Shown: positions 46,451 to 55,971, numbered from the stretch's first letter. The stretch: DNA of 64,000 bases from Pseudomonas congelans (GCF_900103225.1 NZ_FNJH01000011.1:1-64000); one strand, 5' to 3'. Program-made: numbers and translations. The notes: generated by a model not told the origin, from the letters alone.

Positions 46451-47788
46451 TCAATCCAGACCCAGTTTCTTCAGTCGGTAGCGCAGTGACCTGAACGACA
46501 AGCTGAGCCTTTCTGCTGCAGCGGTGCGGTTCCAGCGGGTTTCTTCCAGTGCCTGCAGGATGAGCTGGCGTTCGATGCTTTCCAGATAGTCTTCAAGGTT
46601 GTCGATGTCGGCCAGGCTCGGGCCGTCGCTCTCCTGAGGGCTGGCGGACTCGGTCAGGCGCAGGTCGCTGGCGTGGATTTCGTCGTTCTCACACAGCGTG
46701 TAGGCGCGCTCCAGCATGTTTTCCAGTTCGCGCACGTTACCGGGGAATCGATAGCTCTTCAGCGTTTCCAGCGCCTGCGCGTTCATGCGCGCGACGGGTT
46801 GCGCGCCGTTCCCGGCAAGGCGCTTGAGAACACTGGCTGCCAGTTGGTCGATATCCTCACGCCGCTCGCGTAACGGTGGCACGCGTACTTCGATCACGTT
46901 CAATCGGTAATACAGATCCTGACGAAACCGACCGGCCGCGACCTCTGTATTCAGGTTCTTGTGGGTGGCGCACAGAATGCGCACGTCGACGATCTGCTCT
47001 TGCTGGCCGCCGACGCTGCGGATGGATTTTTCCTGGATGGCGCGCAACAGTTTGACCTGCATGGCCAGCGGCATGTCGGCGACCTCATCGAGAAACAGCG
47101 TGCCGGTGTGCGCCGCCTGAAACAGACCGGGCTTGTCTTCGTGGGCACCGCTGAAACTGCCTTTGCGATGGCCGAAGAATTCGCTTTCCATGAGTTCGGA
47201 AGGAATGGCACCGCAATTCACCGGTATGAAGGGTTTGTCGATGCGCGGACCCTGCTCGTGGATCAGCCTCGCTACAAGCTCCTTGCCGCTGCCCGACTCA
47301 CCGCTGATGTAGATCGGCGCCTGGCTGCGTGCCAGCTTGCCGATCTGATTGCGCAAGGTACGCATCGCCAGCGAGTCGCCCAACAGGCGGTTGTCGATGC
47401 TCCGAGTGGGTGGTGCGCCGGGCAGGCTCAGCGCGCTATTGACCAGTTCGCGCAACCTGCCGAGGTCGACCGGCTTGGTCACAAAATCGAAAGCCCCGGC
47501 CTTCAGCGCGTTGATCGCGGTATCCACATTGCCGTGTGCAGTGATCATCGCCACCGGTACGTGGGGGTAGCCGTGCTGTATGTGTTGCACCAGCTCAAGG
47601 CCATTACCGTCAGGCAGACGCATGTCGGTCAGGCACATGTCGAACGGTTCGCGGGCCAGCCAGTCGTGTGCTTCGGCAACGTTACGGGCACTGCGGGTGT
47701 CGAGTTTCATGCGCCCCAGCGTGATCTCCAGGAGTTCGCGAATATCCGGCTCGTCATCGACTATCAGGATTTTTTGCCGTTGGCTCAT
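46451..47788 (-). CDS. pilR: Sigma-54-dependent response regulator PilR
   Basis: PilR activates the major pilin gene with sigma-54. The 445-aa protein has a receiver domain (phospho-Asp D55 in MCLTDMRLPDG), an AAA+ domain with Walker A GESGSGKE and the sigma-54 contact loop GSFSGA (GAFTGA variant usual for PilR), Walker B LFLDEVADMP, and a C-terminal Fis-type helix-turn-helix (WNRTAAAERLSLSFRSLRYRLKKL). The ATG at 47788 lies 2 bp after the pilS stop. The target pilA is outside the window. Confidence 0.95.
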   Translation of the reverse strand: MSQRQKILIVDDEPDIRELLEITLGRMKLDTRSARNVAEAHDWLAREPFDMCLTDMRLPDGNGLELVQHIQHGYPHVPVAMITAHGNVDTAINALKAGAFDFVTKPVDLGRLRELVNSALSLPGAPPTRSIDNRLLGDSLAMRTLRNQIGKLARSQAPIYISGESGSGKELVARLIHEQGPRIDKPFIPVNCGAIPSELMESEFFGHRKGSFSGAHEDKPGLFQAAHTGTLFLDEVADMPLAMQVKLLRAIQEKSIRSVGGQQEQIVDVRILCATHKNLNTEVAAGRFRQDLYYRLNVIEVRVPPLRERREDIDQLAASVLKRLAGNGAQPVARMNAQALETLKSYRFPGNVRELENMLERAYTLCENDEIHASDLRLTESASPQESDGPSLADIDNLEDYLESIERQLILQALEETRWNRTAAAERLSLSFRSLRYRLKKLGLD

Positions 47789-47790
47789 GC

Positions 47791-49383
47791 TCAGCTCGTC
47801 TTGAACGGGTGGGCGAAGGTAATGCGCAGGCAACTGCCACCCGTGGGGCGGGGCGCATATTCCAGATGCGCCTGATTGCTTTCGCACAGTTCACGTGACA
47901 GATATAGACCAAGGCCGGTGCCTTTGCTTTCTGTGGTGAAAAACGGTTCGAACATCTTGCTCAGGTGTTGCTCGCTGACCCCCGGCCCGTCGTCCAGAAC
48001 CTCCAGCGTAGGCAAATCGCTCCTCTGGTCATTGTGCAGTTTCAGCCAGACCTGCGCTGACGGATGATTTTTGCCGCTGTAGCGCAGGCCGTTCTGCAGC
48101 AGGTTGGTCATGATCTGCGTCAGCTGTCCGGAATCCATGCGAGTTGTCAGTGTGCCGGGACTGATGTCGACATGAATCGCCTGATTGGGCGCAGCGGAAC
48201 TGCGAAATTCAGCGACAAAGTGTTCCAGCCAGGTTTTCAGATCGAGCAGTTCGGGTTGCGCTTCGCGTCTGCGCGACAACTGCAGGACATTTTCAATGAC
48301 CCGGTCAATGCGTCCCGACTGCTCATGAATGATCTGCCCCAGGCGTCGATCCGCCGCGCTGAGCTCTTCCGATTCATTAAGCAACTGCGCCGCATGGCTG
48401 ACGGCGCCCAGCGGGTTGCGTATCTCATGGGCAATCCCGGCGGTCAGGCGTCCCAGTGCGGCGAGCTTGAGCTGCTGCGCCTGGTGGGCGATCTGCGACA
48501 GGTCTTCGAGAAAAATCAGCGTCTGACGCTGATCGCCACGGTTGAGCGTGGCAAAGCTCGGTTGCAGTACCAGCCCGACAGGGGTGGTGGTGATGCTGCG
48601 CGACACCATGATCGGGTTGACGAGCCACTGGCGCAGGCGTTCGACCAGTTGTGGCGAGCAGGTGTCGATGATCTGGCCGACCAGTCGTTCTTGGCCTAGC
48701 AGGTTCAAGGCCCCCTGATTGGCCAGCAGCACCTGATGGTTGGCATCCAGCACCAGAATGCCGGTACGCATGCGTTGCAGGATCAGCGCGTTGAGCGTTT
48801 CAAGGCTGTCGACATCCGCCGCGCGCTGTTCGGCCAGTACCTCGCTGACCTGCATGCGCGCTGTCAGCGCCTGCACCAGCAGGGCAGCGGCGAAGCATAA
48901 GGCGCCCAGCGAGCCAGCCTGCACGTAGTCGTTGGAAACCGAGGGTGTACCGAAGCTGATGTAGAACGTCAGGTAGATGATGCCGATGGCCGAAACCGCA
49001 GCGATCAGCAGACCGATACGGCCGCGCAGCAACACGTTGCTGATCGCCACCGAGGCAATCAACAGGTTGCCGATACCGCTGGAAGGGCCGCCCGCTGCGT
49101 AGAACAGCGCGGACAGCATGATAGCGTCAGTCATCGCCAGGCCGAAAAACTGTGCCTGACGGCTGGGGCGCTCCAGCAGCACGACGACCAGGATGTTGAA
49201 CACCAGATACAACCAGCAGCCCGAGCGGAACAGGTTCTGGTTGGCCAGTTGCAGCAGTTCGGTTTCCAGGCTGCTGGAAATCAACAGGACCAGTACGATG
49301 CCGATGGTCAGTCGATAGAGATGGTACAGCCGCAGAATCCGCTGCGCCTGCGGGCTGACAAGGGATGGTGAGTCAGCGGTCAC
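47791..49383 (-). CDS. pilS: Sensor histidine kinase PilS
   Basis: PilS senses pilin in the inner membrane and phosphorylates PilR. The 530-aa protein has six membrane segments in residues ~20-175, a PAS-like linker, a dimerisation domain with the H-box GIAHEIRNPLGAVSHAAQLL (His near 319), and an HATPase_c domain (NLLQNGLRYS, DDGPGV, FFTTESKGTGLGLYLSRELCE). The stop is 2 bp before pilR. Its start overlaps the small upstream gene at 49373 by 11 bp. Confidence 0.95.
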   Translation of the reverse strand: MTADSPSLVSPQAQRILRLYHLYRLTIGIVLVLLISSSLETELLQLANQNLFRSGCWLYLVFNILVVVLLERPSRQAQFFGLAMTDAIMLSALFYAAGGPSSGIGNLLIASVAISNVLLRGRIGLLIAAVSAIGIIYLTFYISFGTPSVSNDYVQAGSLGALCFAAALLVQALTARMQVSEVLAEQRAADVDSLETLNALILQRMRTGILVLDANHQVLLANQGALNLLGQERLVGQIIDTCSPQLVERLRQWLVNPIMVSRSITTTPVGLVLQPSFATLNRGDQRQTLIFLEDLSQIAHQAQQLKLAALGRLTAGIAHEIRNPLGAVSHAAQLLNESEELSAADRRLGQIIHEQSGRIDRVIENVLQLSRRREAQPELLDLKTWLEHFVAEFRSSAAPNQAIHVDISPGTLTTRMDSGQLTQIMTNLLQNGLRYSGKNHPSAQVWLKLHNDQRSDLPTLEVLDDGPGVSEQHLSKMFEPFFTTESKGTGLGLYLSRELCESNQAHLEYAPRPTGGSCLRITFAHPFKTS

Positions 49384-49612
49384 GTGCCGCGGGGCCCTGC
49401 AGCCGGTGTGCCTCGCTGCAATACCATTGCTGTGCCTGGCTCAGCGCACGATCCTGTGGCAGATGAACGCCGCACTGCGCGCAACGCACCATGGGGGTAG
49501 ACGCCAGTTCAGGCTGCTCTGCGCGGGGTTTCGGCTTGGGGGGATTGATCAGACGCTTGACGAACCAGACCACCGCCGCGATCAACGCGACCCACATAAG
49601 TAAGCGAATCAT
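49373..49612 (-). CDS. Small membrane protein with zinc-ribbon-like motif (PP0621 family)
   Basis: The 79-aa protein has one N-terminal membrane segment (MIRLLMWVALIAAVVWFV) followed by a proline/lysine-rich linker and a CXXC...C motif (MVRCAQCGVHLP, WYCSEAHR) that looks like a treble-clef or zinc-ribbon fold. It is a conserved pseudomonad protein of unknown function and lies upstream of pilS with an 11-bp overlap, so it is probably translated with pilS-pilR. A link to pilus signalling is possible but not shown. The ATG at 49612 is preferred to 49723. Confidence 0.8.
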   Translation of the reverse strand: MIRLLMWVALIAAVVWFVKRLINPPKPKPRAEQPELASTPMVRCAQCGVHLPQDRALSQAQQWYCSEAHRLQGPAARDR

Positions 49613-49689
49613 GACTACCAGCTTAGTGATTGACGATGGCGCAGTGTAGCCAAGCCGCGAGCGGGCGCACAGTGGCAAAATTGATGCAC

Positions 49690-49720
49690 AAAAAAAGAGG
49701 CCCGAAGGCCTCTTTTTTTT
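49690..49720 (-). terminator. Rho-independent terminator of bamD
   Basis: AAAAAAAGAGGCC / GGCCTCTTTTTTTT strong stem with A and T runs on both sides, just past the bamD stop on the minus strand. Confidence 0.9.
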
Positions 49721-49733
49721 CATGCGCTCAGGA

Positions 49734-50756
49734 TCAGTCGAACAGACCCAGCGTCATGTAGCTGAACCACGAACGGCTCTTGGTGCCTTTCTCTTCGGCT
49801 TCTTTCTCGGCCTGTTCGTCCAGCTCTGCCTGATTCTCCGGCAGCAGCTCTTTCGGAATGGAGTCCTTGGCGTCCTGATACTGCTTCTTCATGTCCTGAT
49901 CGGCGCGGGTCTGGCCCGGTGGCAGCGGCGCGCTACCGTCGATCAGGCCCAGGGTCGCTTTCGACAGCCATGAGCGGTTATCGGCTTCGGCTTCACGCGG
50001 GGTGAACTTGCCGTCCGCCAGTTGCGGGTGGTTCGGGTAGTTGGTCTTCAGCACTTCCAGGCTAGTGGCAGCCAGGTCGTCAAGGTGCAGACGCTGATAA
50101 GACTCGACCATCACCGCCAGGCCGTCGCCTACCGAAGGCGTCTCCTGGAAGTTTTCCACTACATAGCGGCCGCGGTTGGCGGCGGCGACGTAGGCCTGAC
50201 GGGTCAGGTAGTAGTCGGCTACGTGGATTTCGTAGGAAGCCAGCAGGTTGCGCAGGTAGATCATGCGCTGCTTGGCGTCAGGCGAGTAGCGACTGTTCGG
50301 AAAGCGGCTGGTCAGCTGGGCGAACTCGTTGAACGAGTCGCGGGCAGCTCCCGGGTCACGCTTGGTCTGGTCCAGCGGCAGGAAGCGCGCCAGAAGGCCC
50401 ACGTCCTGGTCGAAGGAGGTCAGGCCCTTCATGTAATACGCGTAGTCGACGTTCGGGTGCTGTGGATGCAGGCGGATGAAACGCTCGGCAGCGGATTTGG
50501 CTGCTTCGGGTTCACCGTTCTTGTAGTTCGAGTAGATCAACTCGAGCTGGGCCTGATCGGCGTAGCGACCGAACGGATAGCGAGATTCCAGCGCCTTGAG
50601 CTTCTCAGTGGCACTGTTATAGCTGTTATTTCCCAGGTCGGCCTGCGCCTGCTGGTACAGCTCGACTTCGCTGAGGTTTTCGTCGATGACTTCCTTCGAC
50701 GAACAGGCCGCAGTCAATGCGAGGATGGCGATCAGCAGCAGGTGTTTCACTTGCAT
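49734..50756 (-). CDS. bamD: Outer membrane assembly lipoprotein BamD
   Basis: BamD is the essential lipoprotein of the BAM complex that folds outer membrane proteins. The 340-aa precursor has a lipobox LTAAC (Cys18) and TPR repeats (YQQAQADLGNNSYNSATEKLKALESRYPFG, given as the first repeat region, residues about 34-63). Pseudomonad BamD carries an extra C-terminal tail compared with E. coli (about 245 aa), rich in Glu and Lys here (ELDEQAEKEAEEKG). The start at 50756 is set by the lipoprotein signal. It is divergent from rluD, as in E. coli. Confidence 0.94.
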   Translation of the reverse strand: MQVKHLLLIAILALTAACSSKEVIDENLSEVELYQQAQADLGNNSYNSATEKLKALESRYPFGRYADQAQLELIYSNYKNGEPEAAKSAAERFIRLHPQHPNVDYAYYMKGLTSFDQDVGLLARFLPLDQTKRDPGAARDSFNEFAQLTSRFPNSRYSPDAKQRMIYLRNLLASYEIHVADYYLTRQAYVAAANRGRYVVENFQETPSVGDGLAVMVESYQRLHLDDLAATSLEVLKTNYPNHPQLADGKFTPREAEADNRSWLSKATLGLIDGSAPLPPGQTRADQDMKKQYQDAKDSIPKELLPENQAELDEQAEKEAEEKGTKSRSWFSYMTLGLFD

Positions 50757-50905
50757 GGCGGCTTGCGTCCCTATAACGGCCTGCTGTCTTGGGCGGGGCC
50801 GTCCTGTTATGATGAGCGCCCCGCGATACCGGCGGGACAAAAGACGCCGTATTTAACCACAAGCGCGCTGCCGAAACCAAAGGCTAGCCGCCACCTAGTC
50901 TGGTC

Positions 50906-51868
50906 ATGTCCGAAAATATAGAACTCCGCGCAGAGGTGCCGTCCGAATTGGGCGGTCAACGCCTCGATCAAGTCGCCGCACAATTATTCGCTGAGCACTC
51001 GCGCTCGCGCCTTTCCGCCTGGATCAAGGACGGCCGCCTGACTGTGGACGGAGGCGTTCTGCGCCCTCGCGACATCGTGCATGGTGGCGCTGTTCTCGAG
51101 CTGGTTGCCGAGCAGGAGGCCCAGGGTGAATGGGTCGCTCAGGACATCGAGCTCGACATCATCTATGAAGACGACCAGATCCTCGTCATCAACAAGCCTG
51201 CCGGGCTAGTGGTGCATCCGGCTGCCGGTCACGCCGATGGCACGCTGCTCAACGCCCTGCTGCACCATGTGCCGGACATCATCAATGTTCCGCGCGCCGG
51301 CATTGTGCACCGTCTGGACAAGGACACCACCGGTCTGATGGTGGTCGCCAAGACCATTCAGGCACAGACACAACTGGTTACGCAGTTGCAGAGTCGCAGT
51401 GTCAGCCGTATCTACGAGTGCATCGTGATCGGCGTGGTGACCGCAGGTGGCAAGATCGACGCACCGATCGGCCGTCACGGCCAGCAGCGTCAGCGCATGG
51501 CAGTGATGGAGGGCGGCAAGCAGGCGGTCAGTCATTACCGCGTGCTGGAGCGCTTCCGTTCGCATACCCATGTGCGGGTCAAGCTGGAAACCGGCCGTAC
51601 TCACCAGATTCGCGTACACATGGCGCACATCAACTACCCGTTGGTCGGCGACCCGGCCTATGGCGGTCGCTTCCGTATTCCGCCAGCGGCCAGCCTGACC
51701 ATGGTCGATTCGCTCAAGACCTTCCCGCGGCAAGCGTTGCATGCCCGCTTCCTGGAGCTGGATCATCCGACCACCGGTAAGCGCATGAGCTGGGAATCGC
51801 CGTTGCCGGACGATTTCGTCTGGTTGCTGTCCTTGCTCAAGCAGGATCGCGAGGCGTTCATCGGGTGA
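50906..51868 (+). CDS. rluD: 23S rRNA pseudouridine synthase RluD
   Basis: RluD makes pseudouridines 1911, 1915 and 1917 in helix 69 of 23S rRNA. The 320-aa protein has an N-terminal S4 domain (GQRLDQVAAQLF, RLSAWIKDGRLTVDG) and the RluA-family catalytic domain with HRLDKDTTGLMV; the catalytic Asp is D138. Length is normal. It is divergent from bamD with a 149-bp gap and its stop overlaps the GTG start of pgeF. Confidence 0.95.
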   Translation: MSENIELRAEVPSELGGQRLDQVAAQLFAEHSRSRLSAWIKDGRLTVDGGVLRPRDIVHGGAVLELVAEQEAQGEWVAQDIELDIIYEDDQILVINKPAGLVVHPAAGHADGTLLNALLHHVPDIINVPRAGIVHRLDKDTTGLMVVAKTIQAQTQLVTQLQSRSVSRIYECIVIGVVTAGGKIDAPIGRHGQQRQRMAVMEGGKQAVSHYRVLERFRSHTHVRVKLETGRTHQIRVHMAHINYPLVGDPAYGGRFRIPPAASLTMVDSLKTFPRQALHARFLELDHPTTGKRMSWESPLPDDFVWLLSLLKQDREAFIG

Positions 51869-52593
51869 ATGACTGGCTGATACCTGACTGGCCTGCGCCA
51901 GCACAGATCAAGTCCTGTGTTACCACTCGCTCGGGTGGGGTCAGCCTGGCCCCATTCGACAGCTTCAATCTGGGCGATCATGTCGATGACAGCCCGCAGG
52001 CCGTGGCGATCAATCGCCAGCGCCTGACCTCCAGTCTCAATGCTCGGCCCGCCTGGTTGAGGCAGGTGCATGGCGTCGACGTCGTACCTGCCGATCCCTC
52101 CCGCGTCGTCGAGGCCGATGCCAGCTGGACCAGCACGCCTGGCGTGGCGTGCACCATCATGACGGCCGATTGCCTGCCCGCGCTGTTCTGTCGTCGTGAC
52201 GGCACGCGGGTAGCTGCAGCGCACGCCGGCTGGCGCGGACTGGCGGCCGGCGTGCTGGAGGCCACTGCCGACAGCCTGCAGAGTGCTCCCGAAGAGATCA
52301 TGGTCTGGCTGGGACCGGCCATCGGCCAGCCGTCGTTCGAAGTCGGTCCCGAGGTGCGTGATGCCTTTATGGCCAGCCACCCGCAGACAGCCACTGCGTT
52401 TGTCGCCAGTTCGAACCCTGATCGTTTCATGGCCGACATCTACGCGCTCGCCCGGTTACGACTGGCCGCCCAGGGTATCTGCGCCGTGTATGGCGGCGGG
52501 CTGGATACCTTCACCGATCCGCGCTTCTTTTCCTACCGGCGTGCCGCGCGCACTGGCCGCTTCGCTTCGCTGATCTGGATCGAACACGCCTGA
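51865..52593 (+). CDS. pgeF: Multicopper polyphenol oxidase/laccase family protein YfiH (PgeF); GTG start
   Basis: The 242-aa protein has the YfiH blocks TTRSGGVS, FNLGDHVDD, LRQVHG, MTADCLPALF and AAHAGWRGL, which hold the metal-binding His and Cys residues. Members act as purine nucleoside phosphorylases or adenosine deaminases in vitro, and PgeF in E. coli edits wrong amino acids in peptidoglycan precursors. The start is GTG at 51865 overlapping the rluD stop (GTGA); a nearby ATG is in another frame. The rluD-pgeF-clpB order is conserved in gammaproteobacteria. Confidence 0.9.
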   Translation: MNDWLIPDWPAPAQIKSCVTTRSGGVSLAPFDSFNLGDHVDDSPQAVAINRQRLTSSLNARPAWLRQVHGVDVVPADPSRVVEADASWTSTPGVACTIMTADCLPALFCRRDGTRVAAAHAGWRGLAAGVLEATADSLQSAPEEIMVWLGPAIGQPSFEVGPEVRDAFMASHPQTATAFVASSNPDRFMADIYALARLRLAAQGICAVYGGGLDTFTDPRFFSYRRAARTGRFASLIWIEHA

Positions 52594-52653
52594 TTACCGG
52601 GCTGTTTTGCACAAGCCAGCTAGGCTTGCCTGATCTGTATCAACCCCGGCCTG

Positions 52654-52682
52654 CTTGAAACGCGCAGAATCGTCCGCATCTA
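52654..52682 (+). promoter_or_regulatory. Heat-shock (sigma-32) promoter of clpB
   Basis: CTTGAAA (52654-52660), a 13-bp spacer and CCGCATCTA (52674-52682) closely match the sigma-32 consensus CTTGAAA-N11-16-CCCCATNT. The site ends 70 bp before clpB, a classic heat-shock gene. Confidence 0.78.
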
Positions 52683-52752
52683 ACTGGCTATCAAGCAGGT
52701 TTTCTTTATAGGTGTGTTCATTGCTCCGGCCTGCATTAAAGGAAGGTGACAA

Positions 52753-55317
52753 ATGCGTATCGACAGATTGACCAGTAAATTACAGTTAGCGTTATCCGAT
52801 TCCCAGTCGCTGGCCGTCGGCCTCGACCATCCCGCCATCGAACCTGCGCACTTGATGCAGGCGCTGCTTGAGCAGCAGGGCGGTTCCATCAAGCCTCTGC
52901 TGTTGCAGGTAGGCTTCGATATCAACAGCCTGCGCAAGGAACTGAGCGCAGAGCTGGACCGGCTGCCAAAAATCCAGAACCCGACCGGCGACGTCAACAT
53001 GTCGCAGGATCTGGCGCGCCTGCTCAACCAGGCCGACCGTCTGGCGCAGCAGAAAGGCGACCAGTTCATTTCCAGCGAGCTGGTGCTGCTCGCGGCAATG
53101 GACGAGAACAGCAAGCTCGGCAAATTGTTGCTGGGGCAGGGCGTCAGCAAAAAGGCCCTGGAAAATGCAATCAACAACCTGCGCGGCGAAGGTGCCGTGA
53201 ATGACCCGAACGTCGAAGAGTCGCGTCAGGCGCTGGACAAGTACACCGTCGACCTGACCAAACGTGCCGAAGAGGGCAAGCTCGACCCGGTGATCGGTCG
53301 TGACGACGAGATTCGTCGCACCATTCAGGTCCTGCAGCGCCGCACCAAGAACAACCCGGTGCTGATCGGCGAGCCTGGCGTGGGCAAGACCGCCATTGCC
53401 GAGGGCCTGGCGCAGCGCATCATCAATGGCGAAGTACCCGATGGCCTGCGCGGCAAGCGCTTGCTGTCGCTGGATATGGGCTCGCTGATTGCCGGTGCCA
53501 AGTACCGTGGCGAGTTCGAAGAACGCCTGAAGTCGCTGCTCAACGAACTGTCCAAGCAGGAAGGCCAGATCATCCTGTTCATCGACGAGCTGCACACCAT
53601 GGTCGGCGCCGGCAAGGGCGAAGGCTCGATGGATGCTGGCAACATGCTCAAACCTGCGCTGGCGCGTGGTGAGCTGCATTGTGTCGGCGCTACCACGCTC
53701 AACGAGTACCGCCAATATATAGAGAAGGATGCTGCGCTTGAGCGTCGATTCCAGAAAGTCCTGGTCGACGAGCCAAGCGAGGAAGACACCATCGCGATCC
53801 TGCGTGGCCTGAAAGAGCGCTACGAAGTGCACCACAAGGTCGCCATCACCGACGGTGCGATCATCGCCGCAGCCAAGCTGAGCCATCGCTACATCACCGA
53901 CCGCCAGTTGCCGGACAAGGCCATCGACCTGATCGACGAAGCGGCCAGCCGTATTCGCATGGAGATCGACTCCAAGCCTGAAGTGCTCGACCGCCTTGAG
54001 CGTCGTCTGATCCAGCTGAAGGTAGAAGCTCAGGCCCTCAAGAAGGAAAAGGACGAGGCGGCGATCAAGCGCCTGGAAAAACTTCAGGGCGAAATCGAGC
54101 GTCTTGAGCTTGAGTACGCGGATCTTGAAGAAATCTGGACCTCGGAAAAAGCCGAGGTCACCGGCTCGGCACAGATCCAGCAGAAAATCGAACAGTCCCG
54201 TCAGGAACTGGAAGCCGCACGCCGCCGGGGCGATCTGAACCGTATGGCCGAGTTGCAGTACGGGATCATTCCGGACCTGGAACGCAGTCTGCAAATGGTC
54301 GACCAGCACGGCAAGCCCGAAAACCAGTTGCTGCGCAGCAAGGTGACCGAGGAAGAAATTGCCGAAGTCGTGTCGAAGTGGACTGGTATCCCGGTGTCGA
54401 AGATGCTCGAAGGCGAGCGCGAGAAGCTGTTGCGCATGGAAACCCTGCTGCACAATCGGGTGATCGGCCAGGAAGAAGCGGTGGTCGCGGTCTCCAATGC
54501 GGTGCGTCGTTCGCGGGCCGGGCTGTCCGACCCTAATCGTCCGAGCGGCTCGTTCATGTTCCTCGGCCCGACCGGCGTGGGCAAGACCGAACTGTGCAAG
54601 GCGCTGGCCGAGTTCCTGTTCGACACCGAAGAGGCGATGGTGCGCATCGACATGTCCGAGTTCATGGAGAAACATTCCGTGGCTCGCCTGATCGGTGCAC
54701 CGCCAGGCTATGTCGGTTACGAAGAGGGCGGTTATCTGACCGAAGCCGTGCGTCGCAAACCGTACTCGCTGATTCTGCTCGACGAGGTCGAGAAGGCGCA
54801 TTCCGATGTGTTCAACATCCTCTTGCAGGTGCTTGAAGACGGACGCCTGACTGACAGCCACGGGCGTACGGTGGACTTCCGCAATACCGTGATCGTCATG
54901 ACCTCCAACCTGGGCTCGGCGCAGATCCAGGAACTGGTCGGTGATCGTGAGGCGCAGCGTGCTGCGGTGATGGATGCAGTCGGTACGCACTTCCGTCCGG
55001 AGTTCGTTAACCGTATCGACGAAGTGGTGATCTTCGAACCACTGGCACGTGACCAGATCGCTGGTATCACCGACATCCAGCTGGGCCGCCTGCGCAAACG
55101 TCTGGCCGAGCGCGAGCTGTCGATGACCCTGAGCCCCGAGGCGCTGGACAAGCTGATCGCCGTTGGTTACGACCCGGTCTATGGCGCACGGCCGCTGAAG
55201 CGCGCGATTCAGCGCTGGATCGAGAACCCGCTGGCGCAGATGATCCTCTCGGGCAGTTTCATGCCCGGCACGACTATCACAGGCAAGGTGGTCGACGACG
55301 AGATCACGTTTGTCTGA
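52753..55317 (+). CDS. clpB: ATP-dependent disaggregase ClpB
   Basis: ClpB works with DnaK to rescue aggregated proteins after heat stress. The 854-aa protein has an N-terminal Clp repeat domain, NBD1 with Walker A GEPGVGKT (206-213), a coiled-coil middle domain (about 400-525, KLEVEAQ-type heptads rich in Glu and Lys), and NBD2 with Walker A GPTGVGKT (605-612). It lacks the ClpP-binding IGF/L loop of ClpA, as expected. RBS GGAAGGTGAC. It has a sigma-32 promoter upstream and a strong terminator after it. Confidence 0.97.
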   Translation: MRIDRLTSKLQLALSDSQSLAVGLDHPAIEPAHLMQALLEQQGGSIKPLLLQVGFDINSLRKELSAELDRLPKIQNPTGDVNMSQDLARLLNQADRLAQQKGDQFISSELVLLAAMDENSKLGKLLLGQGVSKKALENAINNLRGEGAVNDPNVEESRQALDKYTVDLTKRAEEGKLDPVIGRDDEIRRTIQVLQRRTKNNPVLIGEPGVGKTAIAEGLAQRIINGEVPDGLRGKRLLSLDMGSLIAGAKYRGEFEERLKSLLNELSKQEGQIILFIDELHTMVGAGKGEGSMDAGNMLKPALARGELHCVGATTLNEYRQYIEKDAALERRFQKVLVDEPSEEDTIAILRGLKERYEVHHKVAITDGAIIAAAKLSHRYITDRQLPDKAIDLIDEAASRIRMEIDSKPEVLDRLERRLIQLKVEAQALKKEKDEAAIKRLEKLQGEIERLELEYADLEEIWTSEKAEVTGSAQIQQKIEQSRQELEAARRRGDLNRMAELQYGIIPDLERSLQMVDQHGKPENQLLRSKVTEEEIAEVVSKWTGIPVSKMLEGEREKLLRMETLLHNRVIGQEEAVVAVSNAVRRSRAGLSDPNRPSGSFMFLGPTGVGKTELCKALAEFLFDTEEAMVRIDMSEFMEKHSVARLIGAPPGYVGYEEGGYLTEAVRRKPYSLILLDEVEKAHSDVFNILLQVLEDGRLTDSHGRTVDFRNTVIVMTSNLGSAQIQELVGDREAQRAAVMDAVGTHFRPEFVNRIDEVVIFEPLARDQIAGITDIQLGRLRKRLAERELSMTLSPEALDKLIAVGYDPVYGARPLKRAIQRWIENPLAQMILSGSFMPGTTITGKVVDDEITFV

Positions 55318-55341
55318 CCGCGCTCGTCAACGCTCTATAGA

Positions 55342-55369
55342 AGGGCCCTCGGACCGAGGGCCTTTTTTT
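55342..55369 (+). terminator. Rho-independent terminator after clpB
   Basis: AGGGCCCTCGG / CCGAGGGCCT stem with a T7 tail, 24 bp past the clpB stop. Confidence 0.9.
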
Positions 55370-55454
55370 GAGGCGCGGTCGGCAGTAGAATCGGGCCCGA
55401 GAGGCGATCTGAAAAAAAATCGCAAATCATTGTCTTAAAAAGCAATTTATAGGG

Positions 55455-55482
55455 TTGACAGGTGTTTTTAAAATTGTAGAAT
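55455..55482 (+). promoter_or_regulatory. Promoter of the tRNA cluster
   Basis: TTGACA (55455-55460), 16-bp spacer, TAGAAT (55477-55482), followed by a GCGCGCC discriminator as in stringently controlled stable-RNA promoters. It lies 129 bp before tRNA-Asn. Confidence 0.75.
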
Positions 55483-55611
55483 AGCGCGCCTCAGAGACGT
55501 GAACGCAACGATACAAACGAAGCGCAAAGGTCGATGAGATTGAAATCAACGAGTTAACAGCAAGCTGGTTTCAAGGCAACATGTTGTAAAGTTGAATCTG
55601 AAATCGATAGT

Positions 55612-55687
<76 letters not shown>

Positions 55688-55716
55688 GATTTCGCAAGGT
55701 TCAATGCAGTTTCAGT

Positions 55717-55793
55717 CGGGGTATAGCGCAGTCCGGTAGCGCGCCTGCTTTGGGAGCAGGATGTCAGGAGTTCGAATCCCCTTACCCCGACCA
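55717..55793 (+). tRNA. tRNA-Pro (anticodon TGG), copy 1
   Basis: 77 nt with encoded CCA. Acceptor stem CGGGGTA / TACCCCG, anticodon loop TTTGGGA with TGG, T-arm GAGTTCGAATCCC. Identical to the copy at 55972-56048. Confidence 0.97.
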
Positions 55794-55798
55794 TATTT

Positions 55799-55874
55799 GG
55801 GTCGTTAGCTCAGTTGGTAGAGCAGTTGGCTTTTAACCAATTGGTCGTAGGTTCGAATCCCACACGACCCACCA
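55799..55874 (+). tRNA. tRNA-Lys (anticodon TTT)
   Basis: 76 nt with encoded CCA. Acceptor stem GGGTCGT / ACGACCC, anticodon loop CTTTTAA with TTT, T-arm GGTTCGAATCC. tRNA-Lys is one of the substrates of MnmH, whose gene is also in this window. Confidence 0.97.
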
Positions 55875-55938
55875 TTTTTGGTCAGTTTGTATCTGGCTGG
55901 ATCTTAGGGAGTGACGCCACAAGCGTCACCCAAATAGA

Positions 55939-55963
55939 AAACGCCTCTTCGGAGGTGTTTTTT
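55939..55963 (+). terminator. Terminator-like hairpin between tRNA-Lys and the second tRNA-Pro
   Basis: AAACGCCTC TTC GGAGGTGTTT stem (with a G-T pair) and a T6 run. It suggests that the first three tRNAs form one unit and the second tRNA-Pro is separately placed. Confidence 0.7.
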
Positions 55964-55971
55964 AGCATCAT

